Part shown: in pieces, positions 47,501 through 59,565 of the stretch | Layout of the letters: each line of letters starts with the position of its first letter | How positions within the stretch are numbered: the stretch's first letter is position 1 | Origin: Siderastrea siderea | Lineage: Eukaryota > Cnidaria > Anthozoa > Scleractinia > Rhizangiidae | Length of the DNA: 64,000 nucleotides | NCBI GenBank assembly: GCA_964030785.1 | Contig: OZ034971.1 | Location: 38,058,304-38,122,303, forward strand | Reading direction: 5' to 3' | Notes under the pieces: model-generated | What the model saw: only the letters and a program-made list of their open reading frames with translations | What the model was told of the DNA's origin: nothing | The model's database searches: none | Translations under genes and position numbers: made by a program

Positions 47501-47700
47501 NNNNNNNNNNNNNNNNNNNNNNNNNNNNNNNNNNNNNNNNNNNNNNNNNNNNNNNNNNNNNNNNNNNNNNNNNNNNNNNNNNNNNNNNNNNNNNNNNNNN
47601 NNNNNNNNNNNNNNNNNNNNNNNNNNNNNNNNNNNNNNNNNNNNNNNNNNNNNNNNNNNNNNNNNNNNNNNNNNNNNNNNNNNNNNNNNNNNNNNNNNNN
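47501..47700. other. Assembly gap (200 N), probably zero-length
   Basis: The bases before the gap (ACATTGTAGT) and after it (TACTAAATCTG) are contiguous in the opposite arm of the fold-back (about 51979-51999, reverse strand). The true missing length is therefore probably zero. Confidence 0.75.
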
Positions 47701-49110
47701 TACTAAATCTGTAAAATTCTCAGCGGGGCGGGCTTATTTTGTTTTCACGGCAATCAACAAAGAAACCATAAAAATGAGATTTCTTAAATTTTGTCAAAAT
47801 TAACATTCCGTAAATTTACTGGAAAAATCGGAAGAAAGCTGAGGCGACCTTACGATTTAAAGAAAATTGTCTGTTAAGTAATTATCTGATGAAAACAAGC
47901 GTTCATACCGTATTTTTGGAAACAGTTTGAATCGAAGTACAGCTTACTTGACGGCTTTGTTCATTTCTCCACTTTTCGACTCACGCTGAGCGAGCTGGTT
48001 CTTTCTGTACAGCACTCGCATTGTTTAAAAATTCAGTGTTCTGAACCTTTTCTTTCAGCTGGTAGTGTTATTACCCCCGGTAGTAGTCCATACCCTTATT
48101 TCAGCCCACTGAAATCAGGTTTGGTGGCACTGTCGACAGAAATAAGCCAACATGAAGTTCAGTCAGTACACGTACATTTCCACCGTAGCCTTTCGCTCTA
48201 CTTCTCGATCAGACGTCACCATTCGCTCCAAAAGATGGAAAGATGCATCCTTTCAACTAGGATTCCATTTAGCCAAACATTTCACTCCAAGTTACGGTGT
48301 AAAATCTGCAGACAACAACTTTCTTCGAAGTGGAAGAGACAATAACATACGCCGTGGGACGTTACCGGTCAGCGGTGTTTACTTGAACAACTTTCCCTTC
48401 ATAATTTGCTTAACACCGGGTCCTTCATATGAATGCTCTTGATATGGCATTCAAAGCATTTCAGAAAGCCAGCAATTTCCTTTTATTACATTCTGTTTTT
48501 CCACTTGCTCTCTAGTCCTGGCCCATTCACAGTAGGATTAACAGTTTCTGATAGAACAAATGCACAGTGCGTTTTTCAGCGCTCACACCATTTTCGCCGC
48601 GAAAATAAAGCGGCCTTCACACTTCAAACTAATGTTGTCCAACATTAATTTGATGTTTGAAGGCCGCTTAAGACTGCTAACACAAGTTGACAATTAACAA
48701 TACATCGGTAAACTAAATAAGGAAAGGCTATTTTTATTTTCCATTCTTTTCAGCTCGTGTGCCTTTTTGCTTTTAATTCAATGAAGGCCTCAATCCTGAT
48801 TATTTAGACCTTTCGTACTTTGGAGAACAAAATTTTCCAGCCATATTTTTACAACTTTGTAAAACAACAAAAAACACCAACAACAGCAAAAACAACTGAA
48901 CAAAACAAAAAGAAAACAAGAACGAATAAAAAACGGCTTAATGTTATATCATTAAAATTCCTTTGTTGCGCCGGTATGTCCAACCGCTATGTTAGTGAGC
49001 TGGTGTGCGCCTTATAGGCTACATTGTCCAAAGCATTGCAGCTGCCGAGCTCGATAAGAGAAACAACATTCTTTTAATTCTTTCGTTTTCCTGAGATGCA
49101 AATATGGTAC

Positions 49111-49386
49111 CTTTTGGAGACGGCTTTCAGCGTTGTCATTCTTGGCGATAACAATTCTTCTTTTCTTCCTTTTCGTTTCACACAGTTGACGGAGCTCTTC
49201 GTTTTCGAATGGATGACTGTGGAACTCCTCTGAAGATCTCATGATACCATTTTTACCTCTAGGAATGTTTCCGTTTTTGGCAGCCGGATATTCTGACGTA
49301 CTGAGGTGCTTTCTTTTCGTCGCGATGCGAGAAACGTAAGACGAAATTTGCGAAAGCGTAAGGAACACCTCAATTGTAAACAATCG
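49111..49386 (-). CDS. Candidate internal exon inside the TTAA fold-back
   Basis: On the minus strand an acceptor (AATAATCAG at 49387) opens a 92-codon frame with no stop, ending at a donor-like CCAAAAG|GTACCA (49111/49110). The exon is exactly 276 bases and phase 0 at both ends. The peptide begins RLFTIEVFLTLSQ and contains a basic block, ETKRKKRRIVIAKND. The domain was not recognised. It lies in the unpaired centre of the element, where a transposase or captured gene would sit, but no further exons could be assembled. Confidence 0.3.
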
Positions 49387-50437
49387 CTGATTATTAGAGT
49401 CTGTATTCGAATTTACACATTTTTTGGCGAATTCTGCACCATCGGTCTTCTTACTTGATTTCTCCCCTTCTCTCTGATTTCTTTTACTTTATATTGTTGT
49501 TTTGGTTTTTGACTTTAAAGCCCAGTCCACTTGTATACTGCGCTAACACAGGAAAGTTCTTGAGTTTGGCGTTGTTCTAAATGTTGTTCATGACTCGACT
49601 TTGCTCTGTGACACTGCCCACCCCTCCCCTCTCCCTCCCCTAGGAGGATGACTTAAACAAAGCCCTACTTGATGAACACCGTACTCAGAGTATTTTCCTG
49701 GTACAGAATATCACACAAACGACTTTGTATCCTTTTTCGAAAATACGTCACTTGAAGTAAGAAATTACATTAACATATCTTTAGAGGACGAGTCTCACAG
49801 GTATCCACACGTATACAAAAATCTCCAGCTGTGCGAAATGACAAAAGAATTGTCATCACGAAGAATTACAACGCTTATTCCATCTGCTAAAAGTACGCAC
49901 GATTGGCGCATCTCAGGAACAAAGAAATCAACCCCACGTTAAAAGTGTTGGTTCTCTTTTGTTTGTTTTACGAAGTTGTGAATGGCTGGAAGGAATTGTC
50001 CTCGAAAGTGCAAAGGACTATAATAATCAGGATTGAAGTCTCCATTGAAGGCACGCTAGTTAATAGAATGGAAAATAAGTAAAGCCATTCTTTCATCAGC
50101 TCACCGATCTATTGTTAATTGTCGAGTTAGCGGCCTCATTTTCGCGGCGGAAAATGGTGTGAGCGCTGGAAAACGCACTGTACTGATTTGTTCTATCAGA
50201 GACTGTTAATCCTACTGTGAATGGACCAGGACTAGAGAGCAAGTCGAAAAACAGAATGTAATAAAAGGAAATTGCTGGCTTTCTGAAATGCTATATCAAG
50301 AGCATACATATAAAGGACCGGGTGTTAAGCAAATTATGAAGGGAAAGTTGTTCAAGTAAACACCGCTGACCGGTAACGTCCCACGGCGTACGTTATTCTC
50401 TTCCACTTCGAAGAAAAGTTGTTGTCTGCAGTTTTTA

Positions 50438-51381
50438 TGCATGGTTCAATTTTACCTGTTACCATCCCCCCCGGGCAACCCCGGGGACAAGTCCAGCCCT
50501 TCGGTCCCGGGGGAGGGGAATTGTTTGAAGCGGTCTTGTCCCGGGGGGAGGGGGGCGGGGCAAACGAAAATAACTTCTTGTTGTTCTTGTGAAGGACATC
50601 ACTTGACGCGGAAACGCGTGAAAAAGACTGCCTATTTCCAGGGAGAATCTCTAGAATTTGTAGCAGACTGGTTAGAGAAGAATAATCTCTCAAAATTAAA
50701 ATCTGTATTCAAAGGTACTTTTATTGTTAACTGTTAAACGAATGTGCGTTTGATTTGTACTCGAATGGATGGCGTTCGTCACAAGCAAAGAAATATTTCT
50801 TCAGCGTATTTATGTATATACTAAGACGACTTAAATAGACTCTATATGAAAACGGATTCACGGCTTTTATATATTAAACAAAAGTCTCAGTCCAGTGTTC
50901 ATTCTTATGAAACAAGCTAGGGAAAACTCCCTTCAAATGCTGCCATCAATTTGTTCACTGGCCTCTTGTGCGTATGGGCTATATTTAGAATAAATTACGT
51001 GGTGAAGACCCTTTCCTTACTCGCTAGCCGTATGCCAGTGCGGTTAGAAATTTTTCTTCAGTTTTCTGTTTCAAATATAGTGTTCATGGTTTTACTATAT
51101 TTTACATGTAGTCTCTTTCGTTCAAGAAACTCTAGAAAAGCATTTAAGTTCTTATCAAAACGTCTGGTCTTGCCAGTGTACGGAAATCAAAATCGTCATT
51201 TTTGTTTTGTACACAAAACAACATATTTGTGGTCGACGAGGAGTCCTGGGGCTGGGGAATTGTCTCTTTCTGCGTGCCCGGGGGTGGGGAATAGACCGCC
51301 AAGTGAGAACAGAATTGCAAATCCCCGGAGGTGTGCTCGGGGGGGGGGGGGGGATGGTAACAGGTAGAATTGAACAATGCA
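50438..51381. mobile_element. 944-bp TIR element inserted in the right arm
   Basis: The ends TGCATGGTTCAATTTTACC and, inverted, TGCATTGTTCAATTCTACC extend through ACCTGTTACCATCCCCCC. The flanks are TTA (50435-50437 and 51382-51384). The opposite arm (about 48298-48316) shows the uninterrupted site. The TTA duplication suggests PIF/Harbinger. C/G-rich blocks with CCCCGGGG-type text lie just inside both ends. No transposase was recognised. Confidence 0.75.
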
Positions 51382-52463
51382 TTACACCGTAAGTTGGAGA
51401 GAAATTCTTGGGTAAGTGGAATCCTAGTTGAAAGGATGCATCTTTCCATCTTTTGGAGCGAATGGTGACGTCTGATCGCGAAATAGATCGAAAGGCTACG
51501 GTGGAAATGTACGTGTACTGACTGAACTCCATGTTGGCTTATTTCTGCCGACAGTGCCACCAAACCGGAGTTCAGTGAGCTGAAATAAGGGGATGGACTA
51601 CTGCCGGGGATAATAACACTACCAGCTGAAAGAAAAGGTTCAGAACACTGGATTTTTAAATAATGTGAGTGCTGTACAGAAAGAACCAGCTCGCTCAGCG
51701 TGAGTCGAAAAGTGGAGAAATGAACAAAGCCGTCAGGTAGGCTGTACTTCGATTCAAATTGTTTCCAAAAATACGGTTTATGAACGCTTGTTTTTATCAG
51801 ATAATTACTTAACAGACAATTTTCTTTAAATCTCAAGGTCGTTTCAGCTTTCTTCCGATTTTTCCAGCAAATTTACGGAATATTAATTTTGACAAAATTT
51901 AAGAAATCTCATTTTTATGGTTTCTTTGTTGATTGCCATGAAAACAAAATAAGCCCGCCCCGCTGAGAATTTTACAGATTTAGTAACTACAATGTCTGTT
52001 GTAAGTTATCCATGTAGTTTCAATTCTAGAACTGATGTACTTTTGGAGATATTAAAAGAAATGTACTGCTTGTTTTACTCACGAATTCAAATGGCCGAGA
52101 CACGGTGTAGTTAATTCGTCGTTTATTTTGTTTACGATAAACATAATGAAAAGCCATATACAAGGTAAAAAAACTAGAAAAGTGGTTCTACATTTGTCCC
52201 AAGTCTCGAGTTGTAGCATTTTAATAGACTTGAGAAATAACGTTTTAAATTTTGCAGTTTTCACAACAGTTTTTGAGTTCAAAATTGGGTTCTCGGGTGT
52301 CAACAAACATTCGCTGTTACCATGGCAACAATTAAGTCATGACCTCAATAATGGCCATTTTCGAAGATCGCCCGTGGATATCTACTTGCATGCAAATTTA
52401 AGTTGGGGGGTCAAAATTTTTCATTTCCCACTTTGTTTGATTCTTACAGAGAATTGCTCTTAA

Positions 52464-53339
52464 GTCCGGAATGTGTCGCGGCGTTGTGGGCGGCAACAAA
52501 ATACGCCTACTTTATCGTATCCCGAGAATAAAACCTAACATTCTTTTCACTCTGAGCGAGAAATTCGGCCACAAATAGTGGACGATTTTGTAAACAATCG
52601 ATGGTAGAACGTTCCCTTTGTGCTCACGAGTGTGCTCATTAGCCTATATCGACGCATGCACACGCAAAATGCCCTCCTGTTGTTTGCCACTAAGTAGGGA
52701 CACTACAACTAAAAACACTTTTTTAATGCTTACAGCGATTTAGTTACAATCAAGTGTCATTTGAAAGTAAGGTTATTTACAGAACTTTGACCTTTTGGCG
52801 TTCTGGTCATACAATGACGCATTTGTTTCCAGAGAATGTCTCCGATCACCCTGAACTGTCAGATTGGAAGAAGCATGGAATTTGTAATGACAGGAAACGT
52901 TTTGAAGGAGCTTACTTCCCTTAAATATTCTCATGGAACATGCGCACGTAATTCATCGAAAACATCATTTCAGTAGGTATGTGAGTTGTTCCGTTCCGTT
53001 CGTTCTTATCAGGGTCATAACATGTGCCTAACCTTATGTCTATTCATCATGCGAGCATGCTGAGGACAAACGCAGTCGACGGAATGCACACTCGACGCAT
53101 ACAGTTTGTCATCAACATATACCACAGCAAACGTGCTGTGATATCTAAAGCCGTGCGGTATCTTCAGGCTTGCTATAAATCAGTTGCCATTCGTGTGTTG
53201 TTTCGTCGTACACCTCACAAGTTCTTTTATAACAAACTGGCCTTACGTTTGTCCCTATTCCACCGATAACGAAAGTTTTCCAGTGCGCAGCAGCGCCATG
53301 ACCGTGACACCTCTCCTCCTGCATGCCAGTTATTTTTTC
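52464..53339. other. No gene recognised
   Basis: Spacer between the TTAA fold-back and the kelch-like pseudogene. A plus-strand frame at 53024-53269 (81 codons, ending FHR) looks mildly protein-like but has no recognised motif or splice context. Confidence 0.35.
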
Positions 53340-55118
53340 CTATTTGTTTTCAATTAGGCTATACCTGTCAGCATTGGTCAGGCCTATCAACTTGTTTCCT
53401 CTACAAAAACGGCCACCGCCAAGAAAATAAATAAAATTGTTTTTGGCAACTAAACAAATCGAAACTTTTGTACCTAAATCAAATGATGTTATTTCCATCC
53501 AGGAGTTCGACTGGGGCTTGTACTTCATGATGCTAGAAACATTCCCAATCTTAATTTTAATGTGCGCATAGCCGGTCGAGAAGGTTTATACACTAAAGCG
53601 TACATTTCATCTACATTGCTGACAAATATTTGACGTACAAATCTTTTCTCTTCGTATGACAACAAATCGATCGAAATCGATCATCGGAAACCTAATCGAT
53701 AAATCGATATTAGTCGATATTTTTCGATAAATGATTAATCGATTAGTTAAAATAATCGATAATTATCGATAATCACACGATTTGGGAGTGGATTATCGAT
53801 TTTGATCGATCACTAAAGTAAGAATTAAAAAAGGGGATTTGACGTGTCAAACGAAAAAAAATTACTGTGTCCTACCATGACCTTATCTTGATAACTTTCT
53901 GTCTTCTTACGCAGTGTCATACAATGTCATATGTATGGACAAAGGATGGAGTGATGAAAGCTGGAAGATATCGTCTACAAATTGTGTCGCTGACGAACGT
54001 CTTAGGTTACGTCGCGTGTACATATTCTGATATTCTTTGTTTTATAAGATATATTGACCATGTTTTATTCTTCGTTCGAAAATAAGCGTTGCCGAACTGA
54101 CCTGACTGGCTGTTAGAATTATCGATTTGTTACGCCCTCAGAGGATGAGTCATAGCGTAGAAGGACCTTGTGATCTTCATCATTTGTTGTAACGTACAGT
54201 TTATCATGACAAGCAACAACTTCGTGTGCAGAAGGTACAGGTATACAGATTAGGTTCATCTCCTCTTTCCTCAGAAAATAATATAACAGGGAACTCCAGT
54301 GACTTTCTTGGGGTAACAAATTGTGTATCATAATTTTCACAGTTCGCTGACTTTATAGCGTCCTTCACAAGATCCCAACAGCCTTCATTATCTTTCTCGA
54401 GCTCATTTGTCACCATTCTTCTCTTTAGATAGCCAGGCGACACATACCTAAGTCGAACATGGTGGAGTAACTCTGCAAAATATTTCTTTCGTCCCTTGAC
54501 ATCACATCCAATCCATGTTAAAATAAACTTGAACACATCTTCTTCGGCAAAAACATGTATCTCGTCACTCGAAATCCACATTTCAACTTCCTTGATCGAC
54601 ATGTTTAAAAAACCGTCCGTTTTCGCCACGGTAAGGAAATTGTCGAACACGAATCTTCTTGCGTTAGAAATGAGTTCCTCGCATCGATATGCTTCGCCGA
54701 AATGGTAAATGGAAACGCTATTAGCATAATTCAAATGGTTTGCTAAAGCCCTCTCAGCAAGCATTTTGAGGTTTGAAAGAAGCAAATAATCCGCCATTGC
54801 GATCAGATCGCGGGCACGGTCCTCAAACCATATCTGAACATAACCGGTGTAAATAAACTCCAATGTATCCCCCAAAACGGGTTCAGTAACCATTTCCAAT
54901 CGCACAACACCTTTCTTAGGTTCTTTCATGTCACTATTTAACAGCTTTCCAAAGAAAGGACTTGCTTCTGCTAAAATATGTCTATGAGCTTTGAATTCCT
55001 TCCCGTTTTCGACCACCAGAGTGATGCATGTGTTGCAAGGATCGTCCCGTGTGTCTTGTGGTATAAAAGCTGTTTTGGTGTCTAGCATTTCAGCATTGGT
55101 TTGAAACAACGATGCCAT
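53340..55118 (-). pseudogene. Kelch-like (BTB-BACK-kelch) gene, frameshifted and truncated
   Basis: From the ATG at 55118 the frame encodes a BTB domain (about residues 25-120; VVENGKEFKAHRHILAEASP, LEFIYTGYV) and a BACK domain (about 126-235; FGEAYRCEEL, FILTWIGCD, VRLRYVSPGYL). KLHL proteins normally act as substrate adaptors of cullin-3 ubiquitin ligases. After the BACK domain the frame shifts by one base near 54250. The continuation SAHEVVACHDKLYVTTNDED begins a first kelch repeat and stops at 54119. A further kelch-like piece (KYKPQSNSWMEI, YFLGGGRF, ADRYSL) resumes at about 53590-53340 after roughly 500 unrelated bases. Five or six repeats are usual, so the propeller is incomplete. An unannotated intron plus an assembly error could rescue part of it, but a pseudogene is the simpler reading. 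Confidence 0.7.
53650..53815. repeat. ATCGAT-rich palindromic cluster
   Basis: About ten ATCGAT words and many near-matches (TCGATA, ATTATCGAT, GATCGAT) packed into roughly 165 bases, arranged in both orientations. It lies in the segment that separates the two kelch-encoding pieces. It may be part of an inserted MITE; boundaries were not defined. Confidence 0.6.
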
Positions 55119-55942
55119 CTTTTGTTTGGTCCTCAAGTATGTGGTGATGAAATTTTTTGTAGTTACGCTTTTCTTTTTTGTGACAACAGTACAATATCAC
55201 CACCCTCAGACAATGACGTCATTCCACACAAGCTATTTGCTTCACGTGCATGCAAACAATTTTGGTAGTCCATTTAAATTGTCAAAAACATGAGTTACAT
55301 GTAGCAAAAATCCTCGAAAATAAACAGGAGGCGCAATTTCCTCACTAAGGACTGCTCTTTCCTTTTGATCAGTGTATTTTCAAGTTAAATTTAGAAATGT
55401 GATGGACTCATCGAACGTATTTCACACACCTGGTTAGTCACAAAACATTACATTCAAGAGGCAACTACTGAATGTTTGAAAGAAAACAAAAATCCTAGTA
55501 GTCGGAAGCAAAACTGACGAAACCCCATCAAAATGTGTCTCAACTGTTGTTGACAATAAATTTCGCCATAACATTGTTAAAGTTTTCTATGGATCCACTC
55601 GCCCGCAGCAACTTTAAAATTAAAAAAAAGTAATAACTGTTTACTCACGATTTCAATCGCGAAAAAGTGAAAAGGAGATAAAGGAGGTTATCCCTTTCTA
55701 GTTTATCTCCCTCGTTACACTGGTAAAAAACATAAATAAATAATCGATAAAAGTACAGAAGAAGAAAAACTAATGTCAGTTTGTTAAAGAACCGATGGAG
55801 ACACTCCGTGATGCTTATTCGAAGTTCCTAAGTGTACCACGGTGGAGGCAAGAGCTCGCTTGTGCATCTGAGGGTCAATTCACACGCGGCATACACCGTA
55901 TTTACAAATGGCGGCTGACCGAGGGCGAGTGAGCGGCCGAGC

Positions 55943-56095
55943 ATGGAATTGAGGCGTTTTAGGATCATCGCTGAAGGCAAACATGTCCGTTCTTTTTGTA
56001 GTTTTGTACTTCGCGAGGGCGATATCCCCTTCCCTGGATCCTCTTTAGATGAAAGAAGTCTATCAGAGCTGATCATGAAAAACTACGAGTTGAAG
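55943..56095 (+). CDS. Candidate first coding exon of an unrecognised gene
   Basis: An ATG in good context (GAGCATGG), with an in-frame stop upstream at 55916, opens 51 codons. They end at a donor-like TTGAAG|GTATCG (56095/56096), phase 0. The peptide starts MELRRFRIIAEGKHVRSFCS and contains LREGDIPFPGSSLDERSLSE. It sits in a CpG-richer patch, as expected for a promoter-proximal exon. It is divergent from the kelch-like pseudogene, about 0.8 kb away. The family was not recognised. A possible partner in the same phase is the exon starting at 61357, across two transposon-rich kilobases, but this link is unproven. Confidence 0.4.
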
Positions 56096-56197
56096 GTATC
56101 GGCTTTTTTTTATTAATTTTTTTTATGTATGAATGTTTAGGCTTCGGAGGAGAGGAAAATGATGAATTACTAAACAATTGTTTGCTCCTTGCAAGAT

Positions 56198-59100
56198 ATT
56201 ATAGCGGAGCTCCAATGCTAAGCAAATTTGGTAACCTATCGATCCGAGAAATTTTGGTTGTGACGTAATAGTCACGTGACCGTCCGTCCGTCCGTCCGCA
56301 CGGACTCTGCGGGAGGGGGAGGGGAGTCCCAAGACAACCCGACGGGGGGGGGGGGGTTGAGAAAGCCATCTTTTCTTGGCGGGAAATCGCGCGGCGCTTT
56401 TGGGCAACCGGCGTTTTTCTTGGCGAGAAATCGCATGACCATCGTCGCTTTTAAAAAAGAGGTTTCTTTAAAGGCTTAAGCCTCTTTAGCAAAACGATTG
56501 CACGAGAGTACTGAAGTACTTGACAAAAAAAAAACATCTAATATCTATAAATAGAAATAAAAAGTTCAAAAGAATACTGGTAGAAGGCAAAAAGTTCAAG
56601 TTACAAAAGCTGTCTTCAAAGGACTTCATCGCTTTGTTTTCTTTACGGCGGAGAGCTTGCCCTGTTCTGAAATATAACCGAATAACTGAAGTTTTTAAAG
56701 GGTACATGGTTTTGAGTATTACGGTCAAAGAAATTATGTTTTGAAATGGGAATTTAATTTATGTCATTAGAAATGTGTCATTTACTTTTGACTTTGAAAA
56801 ATTATTAGAAAACACGCTCAGATTTGTGACAGATGTAGCCTCAAATATTTTGCCATGCTCAGCTGATTTCACTCGCGTGGACCGATCCACGATTTTGGAA
56901 GTGTAACGCGAATTGCATTTAAGTATAAGCTTACGGGTTTTCGAATAAACTTTTTTCAAAAATGATTTCTCTGTCCATTATTTTGTGTTTGTTTTTTCAT
57001 AACAGTAGGTCTAGGCACAGTCGCAAGACAACTAGCTGCACAAGCATCACTTCAGTAAGATTACTACGAATAATTGCTTTCAATTTTGACTTTCGGGTAC
57101 ATCTCTTTGTGCAATTGTCGATTTTCTTGTCCTAGAAGTTTTCAATAGTAATAACCTCTTAAGCGAAGTAGTTGTCGGTTTAAAGCTATTTTATTCCATA
57201 AGCTTCCGAAAACAGTTTTGTGCGTTCCTCAAAGCGGGTAACTTTATATAGGCTTACTTCGCATCCGCAAAACTCAGCCGGCATAATTTAAAGCGTGTTT
57301 GGTGTTTGTTTGTTTTGAATCTTGATGGTCTCTACTGAGTTTATAGAACGAAATATATATGTTATTCACCGGCCGGGAGGTCCGTATAGGGAAAAACTGT
57401 GCCCGAGGTCTTGAGTGCGGCCCAAGGCCGCAGGCCGAGGGCCGTGTACTCAAGACCAAGGGCACAGTTTTTCCCTATACGGATCGACCTAGGCTGGTGA
57501 ATAACGTGTTTATTTTTTCTGCAATTTTGGAGGTGGAACGAGGCGAATTGGTTTGAGAACTGTTTGTAAACAGTCCTTCTACGTGCGCTAGTTCCCTCGA
57601 TCAAAGTTAGGTTAAAATTATTAAGCTTACGAGAAAAAGAGCCGCTAGCAAACCGTAGAGATAAGGGATAGACTAGCGATAAAACAGAACTAAAAATATA
57701 TCATAAAACAATAAGCGTTAAGAGCAAACCCCGACGTCTCATAGCAAGAATAAAGAAATAAGCTTTGTCTTGTTCAAGATGAAATCATTCGTTTAAATTT
57801 GGTTTTCATTACCGAAAGATCTTTAAAACAAGTAAGATTTTTAGTGAAAACTAAGGCTTACACGCCACAAATTCCACTGCGTATCTTAGTATTTTAAACA
57901 TTTTTGTTTGTTCTTGGTCAAGATTTTCACAAATCGATACTGAGAGAAAACTTAACTATATAAAAAAACCTGTTGACATGCAGCAGTTCTTGTCGATCCA
58001 AGACACAGCGTTGCTAGGTTTCTTGTTTGACTATTTTAGCTAACAATCAATAATAATCACCTTGTCATGAATGAAGCTAAATGGGACGAGATTAGAAAAA
58101 GAGATCTCCAAGGAAAATAACGAAATTTTAACCGAGAAACGGAGGTCAAAAGACTACCTTGTAGTTAACCCGGAGTCAAATTGCGTGTCAATAAGAAAAC
58201 TACAACTCGAAAAAAGCAAGCCAGCAATATTTTCTTAACAAAAACACAGGAATACTCGCTTTTTCGGAGAATAACCAGGCCTTTTTATTCCATTGCTGAT
58301 TTTTCCTTTCACTTTACAACGGTTAGTGAGAGAAAAGGTCCATTTTAAGAAGAAAAATCCAACGTTTTGTTGTGCGGGAGTAAAATGATTTCACTTCATG
58401 TTTCCCTCGGATTAGAGCGGTCCGTACGCAGGGTCCGGATGGGACAATCGGGACCGCTGGAGCGCGCGCCATTAGCCAATCACATTCAAGGATTCAGGAT
58501 TCGGGACCGCTTAGATGCTTCAGAAAAAAATAAACAACAGTTATTTAAAAACTATAAGCGAAGCAGTTGTTGGTTTAAACCTATTATATCCGAAAAGCTT
58601 CCAAGAACAATTCTGTGCATTTCTAAAAGCGCTCAAATTTCAAACAATTTGCAGCCGCAAAACTTATGCCATAGAGTTAAGCATGTTTGGTGTTTGTTTG
58701 TTTTCAATCTCGATGGTCTCAAGTTGGAAAACAAAATATAAGAGTTACTTAAGTAACTATATATAAGCGAAGCAGTTTTGAGTTCAAAGCTATTTTATCT
58801 GGTAAGTAATGGGTGTTCTTCAAAGCGCTCGAATTTTTTCTCAGCTGCTATAAAAGCCTACGCGACATTTCTTCGATAAGTTTATTACAAGTGCTTTGAA
58901 GCTCCCAAAATCCTTTCTTTCGGATAATCCCAGTAAAATGCCGGTGAAATGCCTGTATAAATTTTTGACCAGACTAATAGTGGCAGTTCATGTTATTTGT
59001 TAACATCCGAACGCGATGAAGATAACCCATTTAAATTTTGTTGTTGTAAATGAGCACCGTTTGAAGTTCATTCAAGCGAACAGCCAATAATCCAAGGAGA

Positions 59101-59452
59101 TTTGACAAGCCTTGACAGTTAATGAAAGGATATGGAAACATTGCAAAAACCAAGCAAGACGGCTCGTGAGTAAACTATGTGTTCAGTTTGATGCCCCCAA
59201 AAATTATCAAGCTGTGCTCAGCCTCTAGAATGACCTTTCGTGCTTGGTTTTACAGAACAGATCCCCAAAGTATTGGAGGACAATTCGGAACACTTTCAGG
59301 CTTTTTGAGAAACACTTTTCGAAAGCGAACGAGCCAAGAAAAGCCCCGAAATATATTTCAGACCGAAAAGTTTCAGGACTATTTTTGAGAAACGAACCCA
59401 ATTTATTCCTTGGCGGCTCCGCTTTTAGGCTTGGCTAAATCTATATATATTA
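56198..59452. repeat. 2-kb repeat family, copy with 1.2-kb insertion
   Basis: It is collinear with 41911-46000: the same AGCGGAGCTCC head, GTCACGTGACCGTCCGTCCG run, G homopolymer, ~200-base internal repeats (about 57163, 58545 and 58755) and CTTTTAGGCTTGGCTAAATC tail. It lacks the TAA-flanked element. Instead it carries foreign sequence at about 57355-58532, between internal repeats 1 and 2. Without it the copy is about 2.1 kb. Confidence 0.75.
57361..57505. mobile_element. Long hairpin at the left edge of the inserted segment
   Basis: GTTATTCACCGGCC on the left pairs with GGCTGGTGAATAAC on the right. Next inward, GTATAGGGAAAAACTGTGCC pairs with GGCACAGTTTTTCCCTATAC, then come GAGG/CTTGAGT segments and a GC-rich loop. 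The pairing is nearly perfect over about 60 bases per arm. It may be a stand-alone MITE or the terminal hairpin of the larger insertion. Confidence 0.75.
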
Positions 59453-59565
59453 TCTATTGTTGTAAATTTAGGAATATCTCTCCATGTATCGGAGAATACA
59501 TGCAACGGCTGAAATTCAATTTTGAAATTGAAAAACAAGTTTCTATTATGGAAATAGTTGCTTAA

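Larger units (their letters stand above)
47028..52459. mobile_element. 5.4-kb TTAA fold-back element
   Basis: The ends GAGCAATTCTCTGTAAGAAT and the inverted equivalent are flanked by TTAA (47024-47027 and 52460-52463). The arms run from 47028 to about 48900 and from 52459 back to about 49930, with diverged inner parts. The left arm carries a 200-N gap and a small hairpin (48607-48670). The right arm carries a 944-bp insertion. Arms are clearly more diverged than those of the 11.7-kb element. Frames such as 48152-48442 recur in the right arm (51532-51380) but differ mostly by amino-acid changes, which suggests no selection. The target places it with TTAA-type DNA transposons. Confidence 0.8.

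Noticed and set aside
48152..48442. 96-codon frame recurring in both arms of the TTAA fold-back
   Set aside because: Differences between the copies are mostly amino-acid changing and one copy is cut by an insertion, so selection on a protein is unlikely.
51144..51836. 230-codon minus-strand frame
   Set aside because: It crosses the junction between the fold-back arm and the inserted 944-bp element, so it is a chance composite frame.
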